NCBI GenBank assembly: GCA_025800395.1
Contig: JAOXRU010000280.1
Span: 1-64,000, forward strand
Source of the DNA: Flavobacteriaceae bacterium
Lineage (GTDB): Bacteria; Bacteroidota; Bacteroidia; Flavobacteriales; Flavobacteriaceae
Direction: 5' to 3'
DNA: 64,000 bases
The notes beneath the pieces were generated by a model. It saw only the letters and a program-made list of their open reading frames with translations. It was not told where the DNA came from and searched no databases. This document shows positions 18,596 through 29,199 of the stretch, piece by piece. The position numbers and the translations under genes are program-made. Position 1 is the stretch's first letter, and every line of letters begins with the position of its first letter.

Positions 18596-18923
18596 ATGGA
18601 AAAAAGCTTCGGAGAAACAATACGCAAATTACGAGAAGAAAACAACCTTCTTTTAAGAGAGGTTTCTGCGAAATTAGAAATTGACGCATCTATTTTAAGT
18701 AAAATTGAAAACAATAATAGAATAGCAAAAAAAAGAACTTATTAAAAAGTTCGCTAAAATATATAAAGCAGATTTCAATAAATTATTAATAATATGGTTT
18801 TCAGACAAAGTAGTGAATGAGTTAAAAGACGCGGATAATATTGATGAAATATTAAAAATTGCAGAGCAAAAAATAAAAAATGGGAATAAATATGTTAATG
18901 GACTATCATCGCTTTTTAGATGA
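18596..18923 (+). pseudogene. XRE-family HTH regulator, frameshifted at an A8 run
   Basis: From the ATG at 18596 the frame encodes an XRE helix-turn-helix (FGETIRKLREENNLLLREVSAKL, with recognition region DASILSKIENNNR). At the run of eight A at 18727-18734 the frame ends two codons later. With one A fewer, the protein continues as KKELIKKFAKIYKADFNKLL and on through IDEILKIAEQKIKNG to a stop at 18921, a typical full-length regulator of about 108 residues. This form is often found upstream of restriction-modification or other defence genes. It overlaps the start of the DUF3800 relic. Real mutation, slippage-regulated gene and sequencing error are all possible. Confidence 0.7.
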
Positions 18924-19233
18924 AGCAGGAGATACCACTTTCTATGGTAAAGGAAAGAAAAATATTATTGGAACAAATGGTGTTTCAAATGTTTTCATTT
19001 TAGGTATGATAAAAGTAAAAGACCCATTATTAAATTTAGCTGACTATTTCTGTTGGACAATTCAAAGAGTATTTGAAAGAGGAGAAATTAGATATTACAA
19101 CTTTATAAAAGAACAAGTAAAACTAGTTATAGACCTCTATGATACTGAAAAATATAACGATTGGAAAAACCATTATGACAACAAAAAGAATCCACTAACA
19201 GTTGAAAATAAAATAAGCCCACTAAAACACTAA
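18880..19233 (+). pseudogene. DUF3800 protein with internal deletion
   Basis: 117 residues. The N-terminal YHRFLDEAGDTTFYG is the DUF3800 signature (FxDEsGD). After LGMIKVKDPL the sequence jumps directly to LLNLADYFCWTIQRVFERGE, which belongs to the C-terminal LADY element. In full-length relatives these two parts are separated by more than 100 residues, including a second acidic motif, so an in-frame deletion is likely. It is translationally linked to the frameshifted XRE gene. DUF3800 proteins have an RNase-H-like fold and frequently sit in defence or mobile regions. This one is probably inactive. Confidence 0.6.
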
Positions 19234-19420
19234 TTTTAAATTGAATTTAAAATAACGACTTGGAGTCGACTTTTGTGTTTTGCAGACATAACTGTTGCAA
19301 AATATACAAAAAAAAAATAAAATCTTATAAAGAAGCATACCAACAACCTATCCTATAAAAAAAGTTGATTCTACTTCATACTGCTGATAATGTAGCATTT
19401 AAGAACGCTGTTTTAAATCA

Positions 19421-20080
19421 TCAAAACAACCAAAACGCATGCTTTGGCAAAGGCGCTTCAAATTGTTCATGTAAATCTTTATTGGGCGGGGTACACTCTA
19501 ATTTCCAAGCATGCAAGCAAATAGCATTGTCTTTATACTTTTGATAGGAACCATATTTCTCATCCCCAATGATCGGCAACCCAATATGGGCCAATTGTGC
19601 TCTTATTTGATGATAACGCCCAGTTTTGGGGCGAACTTCCAATATATATCCAAATTGGTTTTCCCCTATAAGCCGGTAACTCAGACTGGCAACTACTGCA
19701 TTTTTGGTTTTGGTCGGTACAATAAATGATTTTTTCTCTTTTTGGTTTTTTTCCAGAAAATGCTGCAGTCTGCCGTGGGTTTTTGCCGGTTTGTTACTCA
19801 CTATAGCCACATAGGTCTTTTGTACTTTTCTCTTGCTAAACAACTCCTGAAATCCCACCAATACACTTTTCTTTTTGGCCAGTACAATCACCCCACTAGT
19901 CACCCGATCCAAACGGTGTACCATGCCCAAATAGGGCTTCTTTTTCTGCTTAGAAACATGCTCCCAAGCCAAGCTTTCTACAGTGGAGCTTTCGTACCTG
20001 CTGCGTTCACTTATATGCCCAGCAGTTTTATTTACTACCAAAAAATCGTTGTTTTCGAATATGATTTCTAGTTTGGACAT
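19421..20080 (-). CDS. RluA-family RNA pseudouridine synthase
   Basis: 219 residues. The catalytic motif HRLDRVTSGVIVLAKK (residues 55-70) contains the Asp58 nucleophile, and the GRYHQIRAQLAHIGLPIIGD element is characteristic of RluA-type enzymes. There is no S4 domain. The protein isomerises uridine in rRNA or tRNA, but the exact site cannot be told. It is immediately downstream of the YgiQ-like gene (15 bases) and probably cotranscribed with it. Confidence 0.9.
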   Translation of the reverse strand: MSKLEIIFENNDFLVVNKTAGHISERSRYESSTVESLAWEHVSKQKKKPYLGMVHRLDRVTSGVIVLAKKKSVLVGFQELFSKRKVQKTYVAIVSNKPAKTHGRLQHFLEKNQKEKKSFIVPTKTKNAVVASLSYRLIGENQFGYILEVRPKTGRYHQIRAQLAHIGLPIIGDEKYGSYQKYKDNAICLHAWKLECTPPNKDLHEQFEAPLPKHAFWLF

Positions 20081-20095
20081 ATATGATGCTAAAAA

Positions 20096-22048
20096 TTATC
20101 TTCTTTTTCTTTTTGGTTTGCGCTTCTTTTTTTTAAATGATTTTGGATAGGATACGGTATCGTCGAAGGTGTTTTTTACGGTTTTAGGCTTAATGCTTTT
20201 CCAAGCTGTTTTCTCTTTTTCAGGAACAAGAATATTTGCCAAATCTGCCCTTCCAACCTTTTGCAAGGTACGTCTAATCCAATCTTTGTTTTCTTTTTTG
20301 TACCAAAAAAAGAAGCGATGTTGTTCGTCTTTCTCTTTTTTGGTTTTAGGAGTCCGAATAGGTTGTAAGGTGTACGGATGATAACCACTATAGTAAATTA
20401 CAGTAGCCACGGTCATGGGTGTTGGGGTAAATCCTTGCACTTGCTCCAACTGAAACCCCATATCTTTGGTTTCTGCTGCCAAATTGGCCATATCTTCCAA
20501 TTCGCAAGCAGGATGATTAGAAATAAAATAAGGAATGAGTTGTAGCTTGAGTTTCTTTTTTATATTTATTTTATCGAAGCGTTCTTTAAACTTGTGAAAA
20601 TACGTAAAAGATGGCTTTCGCATGAGTTTTAGAACCGGATCCGAGGTATGTTCTGGTGCTACTTTTAGTCGTCCAGAGATATGTTTAGTCATCACCTCTT
20701 CGGTATAGGCATCTAATTCTGCTGCATCTGCATTTTTATTAAATTCTGGCACCAGCATATCATGTCGAATACCACTTCCAATAAAGGACTTTTTCACCTT
20801 CGGATGGCGATCTACCGCTTGGTATAAATCGGTTAATGGCTTATGCGAGGTATCCAGATTACTACAAATTACAGGAGAAATACAAGAAGGCGCTACACAT
20901 TTATCGCAAATCGATTGTATTTTTCCTTTCATTTGGTACATATTGGCAGAGGGCCCACCTATATCGGACAAATAGCCTTTAAAATCGGGCATATTGGCTA
21001 CTTTATCCACTTCTTTCAATATGGAATCCTGACTGCGACTGGCAATAAATTTCCCTTGATGTGCAGAAATAGTGCAAAAGCTACAGCCTCCAAAACACCC
21101 CCGATGTATGTTAATGGAGAATTTTATCATTTCAAAGGCTGGTATGGGGCCGCGTTTGTTGTATTTCGGATGCGGCAAACGGGTATAAGGCAAGTCGAAA
21201 GAGGCATCAATTTCTTTTTCCAACATGGTAGGATAAGGCGGATTAATTACTAGTTTGTTGGTGCCTATGTCTTGCATAATGCGCCGGGCGCTTAGTTTGT
21301 TCGACTCCTGTTCGACAACTTTAAAGTTTGCTGCAAATTTCTTTTTGTCTTGCAAACAAATATCGTGAGAGTTAATGCTTACATCTTCCCAGTTTTTATT
21401 TTTTGGAATTTTCTCTTCTTCCTTTAGCAAAAAAGCAGTTTGCTTCACCGTTCTCAAACTCGAAAAAGGCACGCCCTTTTGCAAAAGAGTTACCACTTCC
21501 CGCAAGGGTTGTTCTCCCATGCCGTACACCAGTAAATCTGCTTTAGAAGTTTCCAATATGCTCGGCATTAGGGTATCACTCCAATAGTCGTAATGCGTTA
21601 CCCTTCGCAGGGAAGCTTCTATACCACCAATAAGCACAGGAACATTGGGAAATTTCTCTTTTAATATTTTAGAGTAAACCGAAGTGGCATAATCTGGCCG
21701 AAAGCCCTTGTCGCCATTTGGGGTATAAGCATCCTTATCTCTTCGTTTTTTGCTAGCCGTATAGTTACTTACCATAGGATCCATACAACCACCAGTTACT
21801 CCAAAAAACAGTTTTGGAACACCTAATTTGGTAAAATCCTGTAAATCGTCGTTCACATTGGGCTGCGGTACTATGGCCACCCGCAATCCGTAGCTCTCTA
21901 AAATACGACCAATTACAGCTGGGCCAAAAGAAGGATGGTCTACATAAGCGTCTCCGCTAAATAGGATCACATCTAGTTCGTCCCAGCCTTTAATTTTTAC
22001 CTCTTTGTTAGTGGTAGGTAACCAATCCGAAAGTTTATACGCTTGCAT
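20096..22048 (-). CDS. ygiQ: YgiQ-family radical SAM protein
   Basis: 650 residues, the usual family length. The N-terminal domain has FSGDAYVDHPSFG and YGMGEQPL. The radical SAM site HRGCFGGCSFC places Cys318, Cys322 and Cys325 for the 4Fe-4S cluster. A second Cys group CDKCVAPSC lies around residue 390. The C-terminus is a highly basic Lys/Arg-rich tail suggestive of RNA binding. The reaction is not established for the family. It starts about 170 bases after the phzF-like gene and leads into the pseudouridine synthase. Confidence 0.9.
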   Translation of the reverse strand: MQAYKLSDWLPTTNKEVKIKGWDELDVILFSGDAYVDHPSFGPAVIGRILESYGLRVAIVPQPNVNDDLQDFTKLGVPKLFFGVTGGCMDPMVSNYTASKKRRDKDAYTPNGDKGFRPDYATSVYSKILKEKFPNVPVLIGGIEASLRRVTHYDYWSDTLMPSILETSKADLLVYGMGEQPLREVVTLLQKGVPFSSLRTVKQTAFLLKEEEKIPKNKNWEDVSINSHDICLQDKKKFAANFKVVEQESNKLSARRIMQDIGTNKLVINPPYPTMLEKEIDASFDLPYTRLPHPKYNKRGPIPAFEMIKFSINIHRGCFGGCSFCTISAHQGKFIASRSQDSILKEVDKVANMPDFKGYLSDIGGPSANMYQMKGKIQSICDKCVAPSCISPVICSNLDTSHKPLTDLYQAVDRHPKVKKSFIGSGIRHDMLVPEFNKNADAAELDAYTEEVMTKHISGRLKVAPEHTSDPVLKLMRKPSFTYFHKFKERFDKINIKKKLKLQLIPYFISNHPACELEDMANLAAETKDMGFQLEQVQGFTPTPMTVATVIYYSGYHPYTLQPIRTPKTKKEKDEQHRFFFWYKKENKDWIRRTLQKVGRADLANILVPEKEKTAWKSIKPKTVKNTFDDTVSYPKSFKKKKRKPKRKRR

Positions 22049-22214
22049 AGGATTGCAAAGATAGGAAAGAGAATGCTAGCAGCAAGTACAAGGCTACAAG
22101 AACCAAGATCGTTGCAAAACGTTTTTATCTTTATGCCAGAAAGGGTATAATTTCGTTCCAATATGGCTATATTATTTTTGGCACTAAAAATTTTGGTGGA
22201 TATTATAAAGCATT

Positions 22215-23009
22215 TTAAAAATGCCATTGCGGAATCATTTCATACATGATTACCGCATTTCCTTTGAGCAATACGCGATCGTTTCCAATAAGCTCACAAA
22301 GAATATCTCCCGATCTGTCCGAGGCTTGTAAACCATGAATGGTGGTTTTTCCAAGTTTTTTGCCCCAATATGGTGCTAAATAGCAATGTGCGGTACCTGT
22401 TACAGGGTCTTCTGGTATGCCAACAGCAGGCGCAAAATAGCGCGATACAAAATCGTAAGTAAGAAAAGGAGAAGCCGCAGTAATTATAAATCTACCCAAA
22501 TCTACTTCTTCTAATAATTGAAAATTTGGTTGCAAGGCTATTAGATCTTTATAGTGCGCTATTTCTATGAGATATCTATTGTTGTTTTTACCTAGAAATA
22601 CAGGGCGAATACCAAAAGCTTCTTCTAATATAGCGTTGCTTGCTGTTGGTTCTATACTAAACTGCGGAAAATCTAACACAATTTTATCTCCTTCTCTGGC
22701 AGCTTTTAATTCACCACTTCGAGAGTCGAAGTATACGGGACTAGATGCGCTTACTTCTTTTAATTTATAGAGTACCGCCGCTGCCGCCAAAGTAGCATGT
22801 CCACACAAATCCACTTCTGTTTTTGGCGTAAACCACCGTATATAAAATCCATTTTTTTGCTTTAAAACAAAGGCAGTTTCAGAGTAGTTAATCTCTCTTG
22901 CTATAGACAAATACTCCGCTTCTGGCAAATCCTTTTCCAAGAGACATACCCCAGCAGGATTACCTGTAAAAGCCTTGTTGGTAAATGCATCTACAGTAAA
23001 AAATTTCAT
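22215..23009 (-). CDS. PhzF-family isomerase-like protein
   Basis: 264 residues. The family signature VDAFTNKAFTGNPAGVCLL is at the N-terminus, with the catalytic Glu in NYSETAFVL and DLCGHATLAAAAVL in the first barrel half. GIPEDPVTGTAHCYLAPYW is in the second half. PhzF itself isomerises a phenazine precursor, but most homologues outside phenazine clusters have unknown substrates, and no phenazine genes are here. Confidence 0.88.
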   Translation of the reverse strand: MKFFTVDAFTNKAFTGNPAGVCLLEKDLPEAEYLSIAREINYSETAFVLKQKNGFYIRWFTPKTEVDLCGHATLAAAAVLYKLKEVSASSPVYFDSRSGELKAAREGDKIVLDFPQFSIEPTASNAILEEAFGIRPVFLGKNNNRYLIEIAHYKDLIALQPNFQLLEEVDLGRFIITAASPFLTYDFVSRYFAPAVGIPEDPVTGTAHCYLAPYWGKKLGKTTIHGLQASDRSGDILCELIGNDRVLLKGNAVIMYEMIPQWHF

Positions 23010-23125
23010 GAGTCAATTTTAATCTACTAAAGATACGGATAAATGCAAATTTCTGCAAGCAGAAAAGACCCTCAACACAAACTATTTTCGATCCAGTTTT
23101 GTTGCGTTTTTCTATAGATATTTAT

Positions 23126-23154
23126 AAAAAAGGGCTCCCTATAAAAGGAAGCCC
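23126..23154 (-). terminator. Rho-independent terminator after katG
   Basis: Read on the minus strand, a GGGCTTCC/GGAGCCC hairpin with one bulge is followed by six T. It lies about 45 bases past the katG stop and separates it from the phzF-like gene. Confidence 0.75.
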
Positions 23155-23199
23155 AATAGCTTAATATACTTATTTACATACAATTATAGATATGCTACA

Positions 23200-25503
<2,304 letters not shown>

Positions 25504-25508
25504 CTAGA

Positions 25509-25516
25509 CAAAAGTA
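25509..25516 (-). promoter_or_regulatory. katG promoter -7 element
   Basis: On the minus strand TACTTTTG matches the Bacteroidota -7 consensus TAnnTTTG, 24-31 bases before the katG ATG. The region between it and the oxyR promoter (25517-25560) is AT-rich with partial CTATAG symmetry and is the likely OxyR-binding area, though no full OxyR site can be drawn. Confidence 0.55.
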
Positions 25517-25560
25517 GGAGGCAACTTTCATTTATAAAAACTATAGTTTCAATACAATTA

Positions 25561-25588
25561 TTGATGTTATAAATAATAAGTACCTTTG
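25561..25588 (+). promoter_or_regulatory. oxyR promoter, possibly giving a leaderless transcript
   Basis: TACCTTTG (25581-25588) fits TAnnTTTG exactly, with a TTG at 25561-25563 as a possible -33 element. The oxyR ATG is at 25593, only 4 bases after the -7 element, so transcription from here would start at or near the initiation codon. Confidence 0.5.
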
Positions 25589-25592
25589 TGTT

Positions 25593-26528
25593 ATGAATAT
25601 TCAACAATTTCAATACGTACTGGCTGTAGTACATTCAAAGAATTTTGAAACTGCTGCAGAACGCTGTTTTGTTACCCAATCTACTTTAAGTACCATGATT
25701 GGCAAATTAGAAGCCGAAATCGGTATTAAAATATTTAATCGCAAAACAAAACCCGTAACGGTTACACCCGAAGGGAAACAGATTATTGCAAGATTGCAAA
25801 TAATAAATAGTGAAATTGGGCAATTAAAAAATCTGGTTCAGGAATTAAAAGGCGAAATGGTCGGAGAATTGCGTATAGGGATAATCCCAACCATAGCACC
25901 TTACTTGTTACCATTGTTTTTGGTAAAATTTGCACATCAGTTTCCAAAAGTAGAAATTATTGTAAAAGAGATTCCAACGACAGAAATTGTAACCAATCTA
26001 AAAAACCGTTCTTTAGATGTTGGTATTTTGGCCTTACCAATAAACGACAAAGATCTGAGCGAACAAGAGCTTTTTATAGAACCTTTTTTGGTATACGATT
26101 GTAGGGAAGTAGATACTAAAGCCAAAGTAGCAATGGATAATTTAGATTTTTCTAACTTATGGCTATTACAAGAAGGGCATTGTTTGCGCACCCAAGTGAA
26201 TCAGATATGCGAATTGTCCAATATAGCCGCAGAGACAAATCTGAATTTTAAATTTGAGTCGGGTTCTATGGATAGTTTACTTCGATTTACAAAGGCCAAT
26301 AAAGGAATTACCATTATACCTTATTTGGCATATTTAGACATGGAAAATTCAGAAAAAAACCACTTGGTACATTTCGAAGATCCAGTTCCTTCTCGTTCTA
26401 TAGGACTGCTTACCCATAAGTTTTTTGTTAAAAAGAAATTGGCAACTGCCTTGCAAGACATTATACAAGATGCGGTTGCAGAAGTTGTTCCCAAACAAGA
26501 AAAGACCGCAATTATGTGTCCTATTTAA
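25593..26528 (+). CDS. oxyR: LysR-type peroxide sensor OxyR
   Basis: 311 residues. An N-terminal LysR winged helix (AAERCFVTQSTLSTMIGKLE) precedes the effector domain. The peroxide-sensing pair is present: Cys197 in EGHCLRTQ and Cys206 in NQICELS, with the same spacing of eight residues as in E. coli OxyR Cys199/Cys208. Oxidation to the disulfide should activate transcription of katG, which is divergently transcribed from the 107-base gap. It may also affect the peroxide gene group downstream. Confidence 0.93.
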   Translation: MNIQQFQYVLAVVHSKNFETAAERCFVTQSTLSTMIGKLEAEIGIKIFNRKTKPVTVTPEGKQIIARLQIINSEIGQLKNLVQELKGEMVGELRIGIIPTIAPYLLPLFLVKFAHQFPKVEIIVKEIPTTEIVTNLKNRSLDVGILALPINDKDLSEQELFIEPFLVYDCREVDTKAKVAMDNLDFSNLWLLQEGHCLRTQVNQICELSNIAAETNLNFKFESGSMDSLLRFTKANKGITIIPYLAYLDMENSEKNHLVHFEDPVPSRSIGLLTHKFFVKKKLATALQDIIQDAVAEVVPKQEKTAIMCPI

Positions 26529-26531
26529 TTA

Positions 26532-26590
26532 ACCTGAGTTCGATATAACTTTTCTAGCTTGAAATGCCCTTAGAAAAAATAGAAGATTTT
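26532..26590 (+). repeat. Hybrid repeat remnant: MITE end joined to the ATACCAT-family arm
   Basis: ACCTGAGTTCGATATAAC, a MITE end, is followed directly by CTAGCTTGAAATGCCC and a GATTTTTTT tail, which match the left arm of the palindromic repeat at 54046. No right end is seen before the DoxX promoter. Confidence 0.5.
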
Positions 26591-26591
26591 T

Positions 26592-26642
26592 TTGGTAGAG
26601 GAGGAAAAACAAATTACATTTGTATCGCACACGATTAAATCG
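26592..26642 (+). promoter_or_regulatory. Promoter and palindromic operator of the DoxX-Gpx-OhrR operon
   Basis: TTG at 26592-26594 and TACATTTG at 26615-26622 (20-base spacer) match the Bacteroidota -33/-7 pattern. Ten bases later comes the perfect palindrome CGATTAAATCG (26632-26642), in form like OhrR-type sites with a central ATTAAAT. Because an OhrR gene is in this operon, autorepression at this site is a reasonable inference. Confidence 0.55.
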
Positions 26643-26665
26643 AAAACAACTTAAATCAACTATAT

Positions 26666-27079
26666 ATGTTAAAAGTAATATTAAGAATTGTATTAGGTGC
26701 ATTTATGCTCTACGCAGGAATAGGTCATTTAACTTTTTTAAAAGAAGAGTTTTACGCACAAGTTCCAACATGGATTACTACTAGTAAAGATGCCATGGAT
26801 ATTATTGTTTTCGTGTCTGGAATTATCGAAATTGTTTTTGGAGTACTCCTAATTTTAGGCGGTAAGCTTAAAATTAAAACAGGTATTGCATTGGCAATAT
26901 TCTTTGTACTGATTTTTCCAGGAAACATCAATCAATACGCACAAAGCATAGACGCTTTCGGATTAGATTCGGATACCAAAAGAATGGTACGATTATTTTT
27001 TCAGCCCGTGCTTATTATTTGGGCATTATGGTCTACAAATGCCTTGGCTGTGTTGTTAAAAAAGAACCAAAAACAATAA
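26666..27079 (+). CDS. DoxX-family membrane protein
   Basis: 137 residues with four hydrophobic helices and the DoxX opening RIVLGAFMLYAGIGHLTF. DoxX proteins are small inner-membrane proteins tied in some bacteria to thiol/radical detoxification. It is first in an operon with a second DoxX copy, glutathione peroxidase, OhrR and nitroreductase, so a role in redox stress is likely. It shares NQYAQSIDAFGLDSD with a matching segment in its neighbour, showing the two are paralogues. Confidence 0.8.
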   Translation: MLKVILRIVLGAFMLYAGIGHLTFLKEEFYAQVPTWITTSKDAMDIIVFVSGIIEIVFGVLLILGGKLKIKTGIALAIFFVLIFPGNINQYAQSIDAFGLDSDTKRMVRLFFQPVLIIWALWSTNALAVLLKKNQKQ

Positions 27080-27083
27080 GGCA

Positions 27084-27494
27084 ATGAAATCTCGTTTAAA
27101 ACAGTATTCTAGGATATTTTTGGGGGTATTTATGGTGTTTGCGGGTTTCTCTAGATTTGGAGCGCGCAGCATAGAGTTTCGAGCGGTAGTACCACGATGG
27201 CTTACCAACGATGTGTATTGGATGGATATACTTATTTCTATGTCTGCCTATATAGAAATTGCCTTGGGATTGGCTACGATATTTTTGGTAAAGCATCAGA
27301 AAAAAATTGGGTATATTTATGCTGTTTTTTTAGTAATTGTATTTACAGGAAATCTATCGCAATACACCAATCAGATAGATGCTTTTGGTTTGAACACCGA
27401 CCAAAAACGAATGATACGATTGTTTTTTCAGCCTGTACTTATTATTTGGATTTTATGGGCTACCAACGTTAAAAAACAAACAGATAGCAACTAA
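27084..27494 (+). CDS. Second DoxX-family membrane protein
   Basis: 136 residues, four membrane helices, starting 5 bases after the first DoxX gene. The segment SQYTNQIDAFGLNTDQKRM and the ending FFQPVLIIWILWATN closely parallel the upstream protein, so this is a tandem duplicate that has diverged. The products may form a heteromer. It is cotranscribed with the glutathione peroxidase gene 10 bases downstream. Confidence 0.8.
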   Translation: MKSRLKQYSRIFLGVFMVFAGFSRFGARSIEFRAVVPRWLTNDVYWMDILISMSAYIEIALGLATIFLVKHQKKIGYIYAVFLVIVFTGNLSQYTNQIDAFGLNTDQKRMIRLFFQPVLIIWILWATNVKKQTDSN

Positions 27495-27503
27495 CAGTAA
27501 TTT

Positions 27504-27986
27504 ATGAAGCATACATTTTTTGATTTTGAAGTGAATTATCTCAACGGGAAACAGGCCGATCTGAATGCGTATAAAGGAAAAACCATAATCGTAGTAAATA
27601 CTGCGAGCAAATGTGGATTAACCCCCCAATATGAAGGTTTGGAAGCACTTTACAAAAAGTATAAAGACCAAGATTTGGTAATACTAGGTTTTCCTTGCAA
27701 CCAATTCGGGAAACAAGAACAAGGTAATGCAGACCAAATACAGGAGTTTTGCCAATTAAATTACGGACTTAGCTTTCCAATGTTCGAAAAGATAGAAGTA
27801 AATGGTAAAAACACCCATCCGATATACCAATATCTGAAGTCTAAATTATCTGGCGGACTTTTTGGCTCACGAATCAAATGGAATTTCACCAAGTTTGTAA
27901 TCGATAAAAATGGCAAACCTGTAAAACGATTTGCACCAACGGCAACACCACAATCGATGGAAACGTATATTCAAAGTATTTTATAG
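27504..27986 (+). CDS. Glutathione peroxidase-family thiol peroxidase
   Basis: 160 residues, the standard non-selenium form. The peroxidatic Cys37 is in NTASKCGLTPQYEGLE, the second conserved Cys65 is in GFPCNQFGKQEQG, and WNFTKFVID supplies the conserved Trp-Asn. Most bacterial members use thioredoxin to reduce hydroperoxides. It probably handles organic hydroperoxides, since OhrR is encoded next. Confidence 0.92.
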   Translation: MKHTFFDFEVNYLNGKQADLNAYKGKTIIVVNTASKCGLTPQYEGLEALYKKYKDQDLVILGFPCNQFGKQEQGNADQIQEFCQLNYGLSFPMFEKIEVNGKNTHPIYQYLKSKLSGGLFGSRIKWNFTKFVIDKNGKPVKRFAPTATPQSMETYIQSIL

Positions 27987-27988
27987 GT

Positions 27989-28441
27989 ATGGAAGAAGGG
28001 GATGCGAAACTAAAGCTAGAAAATCAGATTTGCTTTTCACTTTATGCTGTTTCTAGGATTGTTACCCAACAGTACCAACCTTTTTTGCAAGCATTAGGGA
28101 TCACCTATCCGCAATATTTGGTTTTTTTGGTGCTTTGGGAGACCAATGGTATACCCGTAAAAGAACTGTCGGACAAGCTGTTGTTAGAGAGTAATACCCT
28201 AACCCCACTACTAAAAAGGTTAGAAAACAAGGGGCTTATTAGCAGAAAACGCTCCAAAGAAGACGAGAGAAAAGTTGTTATTACACTTACCGAAGCAGGT
28301 ATCGCATTAAAATTAAAGGCAAAAACAATACCCGATGCTTTGGCCACCAATCTCAACTGTTTGGAAATAGAAGAAAAGGAAATACGTACATTAAAAAAAA
28401 TATTAGATAAATTTTTATACACCGTAAAAAACAAGAATTGA
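27989..28441 (+). CDS. ohrR: OhrR-type organic peroxide-sensing MarR repressor
   Basis: 150 residues. The N-terminal motif LENQICFSLYAVSRIV places a cysteine at residue 15, the same position and context as the sensing Cys15 of Bacillus OhrR. The winged helix follows (LSDKLLLESNTLTPLLKRLE). Oxidation of the cysteine by organic hydroperoxides should release DNA. It is located 2 bases after the peroxidase gene and 1 base before the nitroreductase gene, so it probably represses its own operon. Confidence 0.9.
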   Translation: MEEGDAKLKLENQICFSLYAVSRIVTQQYQPFLQALGITYPQYLVFLVLWETNGIPVKELSDKLLLESNTLTPLLKRLENKGLISRKRSKEDERKVVITLTEAGIALKLKAKTIPDALATNLNCLEIEEKEIRTLKKILDKFLYTVKNKN

Positions 28442-28442
28442 T

Positions 28443-29072
28443 ATGGAATTAATAGATAAACTAAAGTGGCGTTATGCCGCCAAAGCTATGAATGGGAAAA
28501 AAGTGCCTCAAGAGAAAATCGATCAGATCATAGAGGCTATTTCCTTGTCGCCTACTTCTAGTGGTTTACAACCATTTGAGGTGTTTGTAATTACCGATCA
28601 GGCAATTAAAGAAAAGATACGACCTGTTTCATGGAATCAGTCTATGGTAACAGATTGCTCGCATTTGTTGGTATTTGCTGCATGGGATACCTATACCGAA
28701 GACCGTATTAATCATATGTTCGACCTTACCAACGAGATACGTGGTTTTAAAAACGAAGGCTGGGAGAACTACAGACAACAACTTTTAAAGGTTTACCCAC
28801 CTAGAGATGCAGAAGTAAATTTTCAGCATGCAGCTAGACAAGCGTATATTGCTTTTACCAATGCCATGACTGCCGCTGCGTTTTTGGGCTTAGATTGTAC
28901 GCCAATGGAAGGTTTTGAGCCAGAAGCAGTAGACGAAATACTAAATTTAAAAGAAAAAGGCTTGCGAAGCTGTGTAATGTTACCTGTAGGATACAGAGAT
29001 GCCGAGAAAGATTGGTTGGTAAACCTACCAAAGGTTAGAAAACCCTTGCAAGAACTGGTAACCAATATATAG
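28443..29072 (+). CDS. NAD(P)H-dependent flavin nitroreductase
   Basis: 209 residues. The nitroreductase fold begins with LKWRYAAKAMNGKKVPQEKIDQI, the FMN-contacting SPTSSGLQPFEVFVI follows, and it ends near LRSCVMLPVGYRDAEKDW. NfsB-like enzymes reduce quinones and nitro compounds using FMN. It is last in the DoxX-Gpx-OhrR operon, matching a detoxification theme. A palindromic repeat right after the stop may terminate transcription. Confidence 0.88.
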   Translation: MELIDKLKWRYAAKAMNGKKVPQEKIDQIIEAISLSPTSSGLQPFEVFVITDQAIKEKIRPVSWNQSMVTDCSHLLVFAAWDTYTEDRINHMFDLTNEIRGFKNEGWENYRQQLLKVYPPRDAEVNFQHAARQAYIAFTNAMTAAAFLGLDCTPMEGFEPEAVDEILNLKEKGLRSCVMLPVGYRDAEKDWLVNLPKVRKPLQELVTNI

Positions 29073-29095
29073 CTATACAGCTCAGGTTATAGATT

Positions 29096-29162
29096 AATTA
29101 GCGTGAGTTCGATATGCCTAAGACTACTGTGTGAATAATTTATATACAGCTCACGCTAATTA
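29096..29162. repeat. Short MITE-like palindrome after the nitroreductase gene
   Basis: The left arm TAATTAGCGTGAGTTCGATAT and the right arm, read on the minus strand TAATTAGCGTGAGCTGTATAT, pair imperfectly around a short centre. The CGTGAGTTCGATAT core equals the MITE end. It is a minimal version of the same family and could serve as a transcription terminator hairpin. Confidence 0.6.
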
Positions 29163-29199
29163 GTAGTTGATTAACCCTAAGAAATAAAACCACATCTAT

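Noticed and set aside
21997-22227. Open frame of 76 codons bridging the ygiQ and phzF gap
   Set aside because: It overlaps both flanking genes out of frame and shows no protein family features.
26666-27494. Two DoxX genes as toxin or transporter components
   Set aside because: Helices and signature sequence fit DoxX, and the operon partners are all redox genes.
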